The notes below the pieces were generated by a model that was given only the letters and a program-made list of their open reading frames with translations, made no database searches and was not told the origin of the DNA. Position numbers and translations under genes: made by a program. Below are positions 5,418-8,495 of a stretch of DNA of 8,495 bases, one piece after another. Within the stretch, counting starts at the first letter, position 1, and every line of letters begins with the position of its first letter. Source of the stretch: Kiritimatiellia bacterium (GTDB lineage Bacteria > Verrucomicrobiota > Kiritimatiellia > RFP12 > UBA1067); assembly GCA_028701555.1 (NCBI GenBank), contig JAQVQN010000083.1, positions 1-8,495 of the forward strand. Direction: 5' to 3'.

Positions 5418-6506
5418 ATGGAAGATGCTAACTCTTATCTCGGGCTGTTTTTTGAACCGATCCGGCAGTATCTTCAGGATGATGCCGTTTCGGAAATCCT
5501 GATCAACGGGCCCAATCAGGTTTTCATAGAACTCAAAGGCAAACTGCAGCCGACGGAGGCACGTTTTGTCAGCGAGCCTGCTTTGAAGGCGGCGGCTGTG
5601 AATGTCGCCAAGAATGTCGGGCGTATGCTTAACGAGGAAAATCCGCGTCTGGACGCGCGACTGCCCGACGGTTCGCGTGTGCATGCCGTGATCCCGCCGC
5701 TGGCGCGCTGCGGCACGGTGGTGGCTATACGTAAATTCAAAAAAGAGAAACTTACGATCTCGCAACTGATTGAGTTCGGCAGCATTACCGAGCAAGGCGC
5801 GCGCCTGATCGACGTAATCGTCAAGTTGCATAAGAACGTGATCGTCTCCGGTGCCACATCCTCCGGCAAGACCTCTGTGCTGAATGTGCTCAGCGCGTTC
5901 ATTCCTGAAACCGAACGCATTTTGGTGATTGAAGACGCCAGCGAACTGCAACTGCAACAGGCGCACACGGTCTGTTTCGAGACGCGCAAGCCGGATAAGA
6001 ATGACAAAGGCGAGGTGACGATAAGGGATCTGATTCATTCGGCCTTGCGCCTGCGGCCGGATCGTCTGGTCATCGGTGAAATCCGTGGCGGCGAGGCGCT
6101 AGATCTATTGCAGGCGCTGAACACCGGCCACGCTGGCAGCATGTCGACCATCCACGCCAACAGTTCGCTGGATTGCCTCTCGCGCATCGAGACCTGTTCG
6201 CTGCTCAGCGGCATCGACATACCGTTATCGGCCTTGCGCGCGCAGGTCGCCTCCGCCATTGATGCGGTGGTGCACACAGCGCGTCTTTCCGACGGCTCGC
6301 GTAAGATCACGGCGGTCTCCGAGGTGCTGGGACTGAAGGACGGCGAGTATGTCGTAAAAGATCTTTACCGTTTCAATGTGCGCGGCATCGGGCCGGACGG
6401 CAGCTTGGACGGCGACTTCACCGGAACCGGCCATAAGCCCAGCTTTTTACAGGAGGCGTCCCTGCGAAACATGCCGTTGGACGAGGCCATGTTCGCTCAG
6501 GGTTAA
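5418..6506 (+). CDS. CpaF/TadA-type secretion ATPase (VirB11-like)
   Basis: A 362-residue hexameric-type ATPase of the type II/IV secretion superfamily that would power pilus assembly or secretion at the inner membrane. In order: an N-terminal domain with VSEILINGPNQVFIE and LDARLPDGSRVHAVIPP; Walker A GATSSGKTS (145-153) with Lys151; Asp-box IEDASEL around 171-177; Walker B region RLVIGEIRGGE (216-226) with Glu221; and His-box TGHAGSMSTIHANS (236-249). The LPDGSRVHAVIPP and FxGxGxxPxF-like tail are CpaF-like. The protein is shorter than many CpaF proteins, which carry a longer N-terminus. I chose ATG 5418; a TTG at 5397 would add seven residues (MWGIILS) unlike the family. No pilin, CpaE, TadB or TadC gene is adjacent: an inverted-repeat array lies upstream and an opposing gene downstream, so it may be an orphan ATPase or belong to a scattered system. 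Confidence 0.85.
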   Translation: MEDANSYLGLFFEPIRQYLQDDAVSEILINGPNQVFIELKGKLQPTEARFVSEPALKAAAVNVAKNVGRMLNEENPRLDARLPDGSRVHAVIPPLARCGTVVAIRKFKKEKLTISQLIEFGSITEQGARLIDVIVKLHKNVIVSGATSSGKTSVLNVLSAFIPETERILVIEDASELQLQQAHTVCFETRKPDKNDKGEVTIRDLIHSALRLRPDRLVIGEIRGGEALDLLQALNTGHAGSMSTIHANSSLDCLSRIETCSLLSGIDIPLSALRAQVASAIDAVVHTARLSDGSRKITAVSEVLGLKDGEYVVKDLYRFNVRGIGPDGSLDGDFTGTGHKPSFLQEASLRNMPLDEAMFAQG

Positions 6507-6611
6507 CGCCGACCGCCGTACGCTGAACACCTAACCCATAATGCAGGGAGGAAGATGCGGCAGGTGTATCTTTGGGTGTTCGTTTTCGAGACTAGCTACA
6601 AGACCTATGTC

Positions 6612-6654
6612 TTCAGATCAGCTTGGCTAGATTAACTAGCCAAGCTGATCTGAA
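6612..6654. terminator. Perfect 19-bp-stem hairpin between convergent genes
   Basis: Bases 6612-6630 (TTCAGATCAGCTTGGCTAG) pair with 6636-6654 without a mismatch around the loop ATTAA. It lies 105 bp after the ATPase stop and 31 bp after the EF-G-like stop on the other strand, the usual place for a two-way terminator. No T-run follows on either strand, so it is not a textbook intrinsic terminator. It may act as a transcript-end barrier or be a small palindromic element. No gene is seen in the rest of 6507-6685. Confidence 0.55.
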
Positions 6655-6685
6655 CGGCAGCATCTTGAGAGGGCAAGAATAGCTG

Positions 6686-8495
6686 CTAATCGTCAGCATC
6701 TTCCTGGCGGTGCTTGGCGGCCTCGGCTATGATCTTCTGCGCCACGTTGGACGGCACGACATCGTAGCGGTCAAACTCCATGGTGAAAGAGCCCTGACCG
6801 CCTGTGATCGAACGCAATTCTGCGGAGTACTTGAACAGCTCCGCCAGCGGTGCCTCGGCAGCGATAACCTGCACGCCCTCGTAAGCCTCCATGCCCAGCA
6901 CACGTCCGCGCTTGTGCGGCATATCGCCGCTGATCGCACCCATGAAGGCTTCGGGAATGGTGATCTTAAGGCTCATGACCGGCTCCAACAGCACCGGCTT
7001 GGCTTTGGCCATGCCTTCACGCAAAGCGCGCGAACCTGCTATCTTGAACGCTATCTCCGAAGAATCGACATCGTGGTAAGAGCCGTCGTAGATATGCACC
7101 TTGATATTCTGTACCGGATAGCCTGCCACGGAGCCGGCCAGCATGCCCTCGACCACGCCTTTGTGCACGGCTGGGATAAAGTTGCCGGGAATCGAGCCAC
7201 CGACGATCTCGTTCAGGAACCACTCCTCCTCGCCTTCGCGCAAAGGTTCCACGCGCAGGTAGACTTCGCCGAACTGCCCGCGTCCGCCAGATTGCTTCTT
7301 GTGGCGGTAATGGCCATCTCCCAACGCGGTTACTGTTTCGCGGTAGGGGACTTTGGGGGTAGAGAGGTCAACGTTGACGTTGGACTGCGAGTGCATCAGG
7401 CTGACAGCGACATCGATATGCACATCGCCGAGGCCTTTAAGAATAACCTGTTTGGTTTCGACCTGTTTTTCAAAGTGCAGGGTGGGGTCGGAGTCGAGCA
7501 GGCGGTGGATCGCCGTGCTCAGTTTGTCCTCATCAGCCTGGGTCTTGGCCGAGACGGCCATAAACATCACTGGCGGAGGGAAGGCCATTTCCGGCAGCAC
7601 CGTACTGTTGCCGACCGCAGCCAGCGTGTTGCCGGTCTTGGTGGTCTTCAGTTTAGGCAGTGCTACGATGTCACCTGGAACCGCCTTGGCCACCGGCGTC
7701 TGCTTTTTGCCGAGGACGTGCAGCATGGTCGAAATGGTCTCTTTGCTGTCGTTTGAGTTGTTGTGCACTGCCATGCCGGGGGTCATGGTCCCTGATATGA
7801 TGCGCACGAAACTGAGCTGTCCGATGAAAGTGTCGGTCATTGTGCGCCAAACCCTGGCCACCAGCGGCCCGTTTTCGTCGCCCGCGATCTGTTCCCCTTT
7901 AGCGTCTTTATAAACACGCGTCCCCGGGCCCGGCATCAGGCGGCAGAAACTGTCCAGCATCTCGCTGATACCGACGCCCTTGAGCGGCATGGTGGAGTAT
8001 ATGGGATGTACTGAACCGGCGGCGATACCTGCGTTCAGTCCGGCCCTGATATCCTCCGGAGGGAGGGTGCCGTCGGCAAAATACTTTTCCATCAAAGCCT
8101 CGTCGGTCTCGGCGGCGGCCTCAGCCAGACTGTTGCGCACCTCAGCAAGGTCATCAGGCAGCTCTTCAGTGTCGAGTATGTTGGCTACGGTGTCGCCGCC
8201 CAAAGGGGCGGTCACGGGCACGCAGTTCACGCCGAAAGCGTCGCGGATGGCTGTAATGGTTTTCGAGAAGCTGGCGTTCTCCTTGTCAAGACCGGTGATG
8301 GCGAAAGCCACGGTTGAAAGACCGGCTTCCTTGCACAAGCCCCAGGCGCGACGGGTGCCGACTTGCACACCGGATGTGGCGTCGACTGTGATCAGGGCGA
8401 AGTCAACTGCTTCGGCCGCGCCGAGCATCTGGCCGTAGAAATCCATAAAACCGGGGGTGTCTGTAAAAACCATTTTAAATTCATCATTGCCAAGC
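6686..8495 (-). CDS. EF-G-like translation factor (EF-G II type), 5' end missing
   Basis: The frame runs from TAG at 6686-6688 to the right edge with no stop, so the ATG at 8473 is internal; about 602 residues are visible, and the P-loop and switch I lie outside. Numbered from that Met: G3 DTPGF (5-9); GVQVGTRRAW, typical of the EF-G-like (FusA2/EF-G II) group; G4 position TGLDKENASF (60-69); a shortened insert in the G domain; domain II from about 203; domain III about 300-380; domain IV with GHYRHKKQSGGRGQFGE (387-403) and SYHDVDSSEIAFKIAGSRALREGM; domain V with IPEAFMGAISGDM, KRGRVLGMEA and LRSITGGQGSFTMEF. EF-G moves tRNA and mRNA on the ribosome or splits ribosomes with RRF; EF-G II paralogs have no clear role. 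Phe replaces the catalytic His of DTPGH, and TGLD replaces the guanine-reading NKxD, so GTP binding may be weak or altered, while the ribosome-contacting domains look whole. It is unlikely to be the main EF-G. Confidence 0.85.
   Translation of the reverse strand, partial: LGNDEFKMVFTDTPGFMDFYGQMLGAAEAVDFALITVDATSGVQVGTRRAWGLCKEAGLSTVAFAITGLDKENASFSKTITAIRDAFGVNCVPVTAPLGGDTVANILDTEELPDDLAEVRNSLAEAAAETDEALMEKYFADGTLPPEDIRAGLNAGIAAGSVHPIYSTMPLKGVGISEMLDSFCRLMPGPGTRVYKDAKGEQIAGDENGPLVARVWRTMTDTFIGQLSFVRIISGTMTPGMAVHNNSNDSKETISTMLHVLGKKQTPVAKAVPGDIVALPKLKTTKTGNTLAAVGNSTVLPEMAFPPPVMFMAVSAKTQADEDKLSTAIHRLLDSDPTLHFEKQVETKQVILKGLGDVHIDVAVSLMHSQSNVNVDLSTPKVPYRETVTALGDGHYRHKKQSGGRGQFGEVYLRVEPLREGEEEWFLNEIVGGSIPGNFIPAVHKGVVEGMLAGSVAGYPVQNIKVHIYDGSYHDVDSSEIAFKIAGSRALREGMAKAKPVLLEPVMSLKITIPEAFMGAISGDMPHKRGRVLGMEAYEGVQVIAAEAPLAELFKYSAELRSITGGQGSFTMEFDRYDVVPSNVAQKIIAEAAKHRQEDADD

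Noticed and set aside
5412..6038. 208-codon minus-strand frame opposite the secretion ATPase
   Set aside because: The + strand carries intact Walker A and the Asp box; the antisense frame has no domain and no supported ribosome site.
6710..7756. Long open frame (348 codons) on the + strand opposite the EF-G-like gene
   Set aside because: The minus strand encodes clear EF-G domains here. The opposite frame is His/Arg/Leu-rich low-information sequence produced by codon bias and has no recognisable motif.
8471..8473. Start codon of the EF-G-like gene at the ATG
   Set aside because: The frame stays open to the right edge, and the ATG lies just five codons before G3 DTPG, so the P-loop and switch I must be encoded beyond the window.

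Overview
The window comes from a bacterium with moderately high G+C content. It looks like a member of the PVC group or a neighbouring phylum (Lentisphaerota, Kiritimatiellota or Planctomycetota type). The reasons are a sialic-acid-type mutarotase fused to a sodium/solute symporter, a divergent EF-G-like factor, a short CpaF-type ATPase, and unusual intergenic arrays of short repeats. This is inference from gene content; no rRNA or other marker gene is present.

Layout. At the left edge (2-349, +) is the C-terminal end of an unrecognised beta-rich protein. A 532-bp gap (350-881) follows. It contains a 215-bp element (564-778) with imperfect terminal inverted repeats and a perfect 9-bp direct repeat on each side, which looks like a MITE-type insertion. 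The element carries a good promoter pointing right and a 25-bp palindrome. Next are two codirectional genes, probably one operon: a mutarotase-SSS fusion transporter (882-3617) and a cytoplasmic ceramidase-fold hydrolase (3732-5075). The 114-bp spacer between them can form hairpins, and the second gene has an AGGAGG ribosome site. A 342-bp gap (5076-5417) holds a strong hairpin and a second inverted array of short repeats. A CpaF/VirB11-type secretion ATPase (5418-6506, +) comes next without visible pilus partners. It converges on an EF-G-like gene (6686 to beyond the right edge, -), and a perfect 19-bp-stem hairpin lies between them.

How the genes may work together. The transporter and hydrolase suggest uptake and processing of an amidated sugar such as a sialic acid or another N-acyl amino sugar. 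The mutarotase domain would present the right anomer in the periplasm, the symporter would import it, and the ceramidase-fold enzyme might cut an amide or related bond inside the cell. The ATPase and the EF-G-like protein have no obvious link to this pathway.

The most unusual signal is non-coding. Three separate places (564-778, 1707-1768, 5211-5337) have the same design: one arm of short tandem units with a period of about 7, 8 or 13-14 nt, then an opposing arm carrying the same unit in reverse complement. Each place uses a different unit. One copy sits in frame inside the mutarotase domain. The EF-G-like protein is also notable because two nucleotide-handling motifs are altered: DTPGF instead of DTPGH, and TGLD instead of NKxD.
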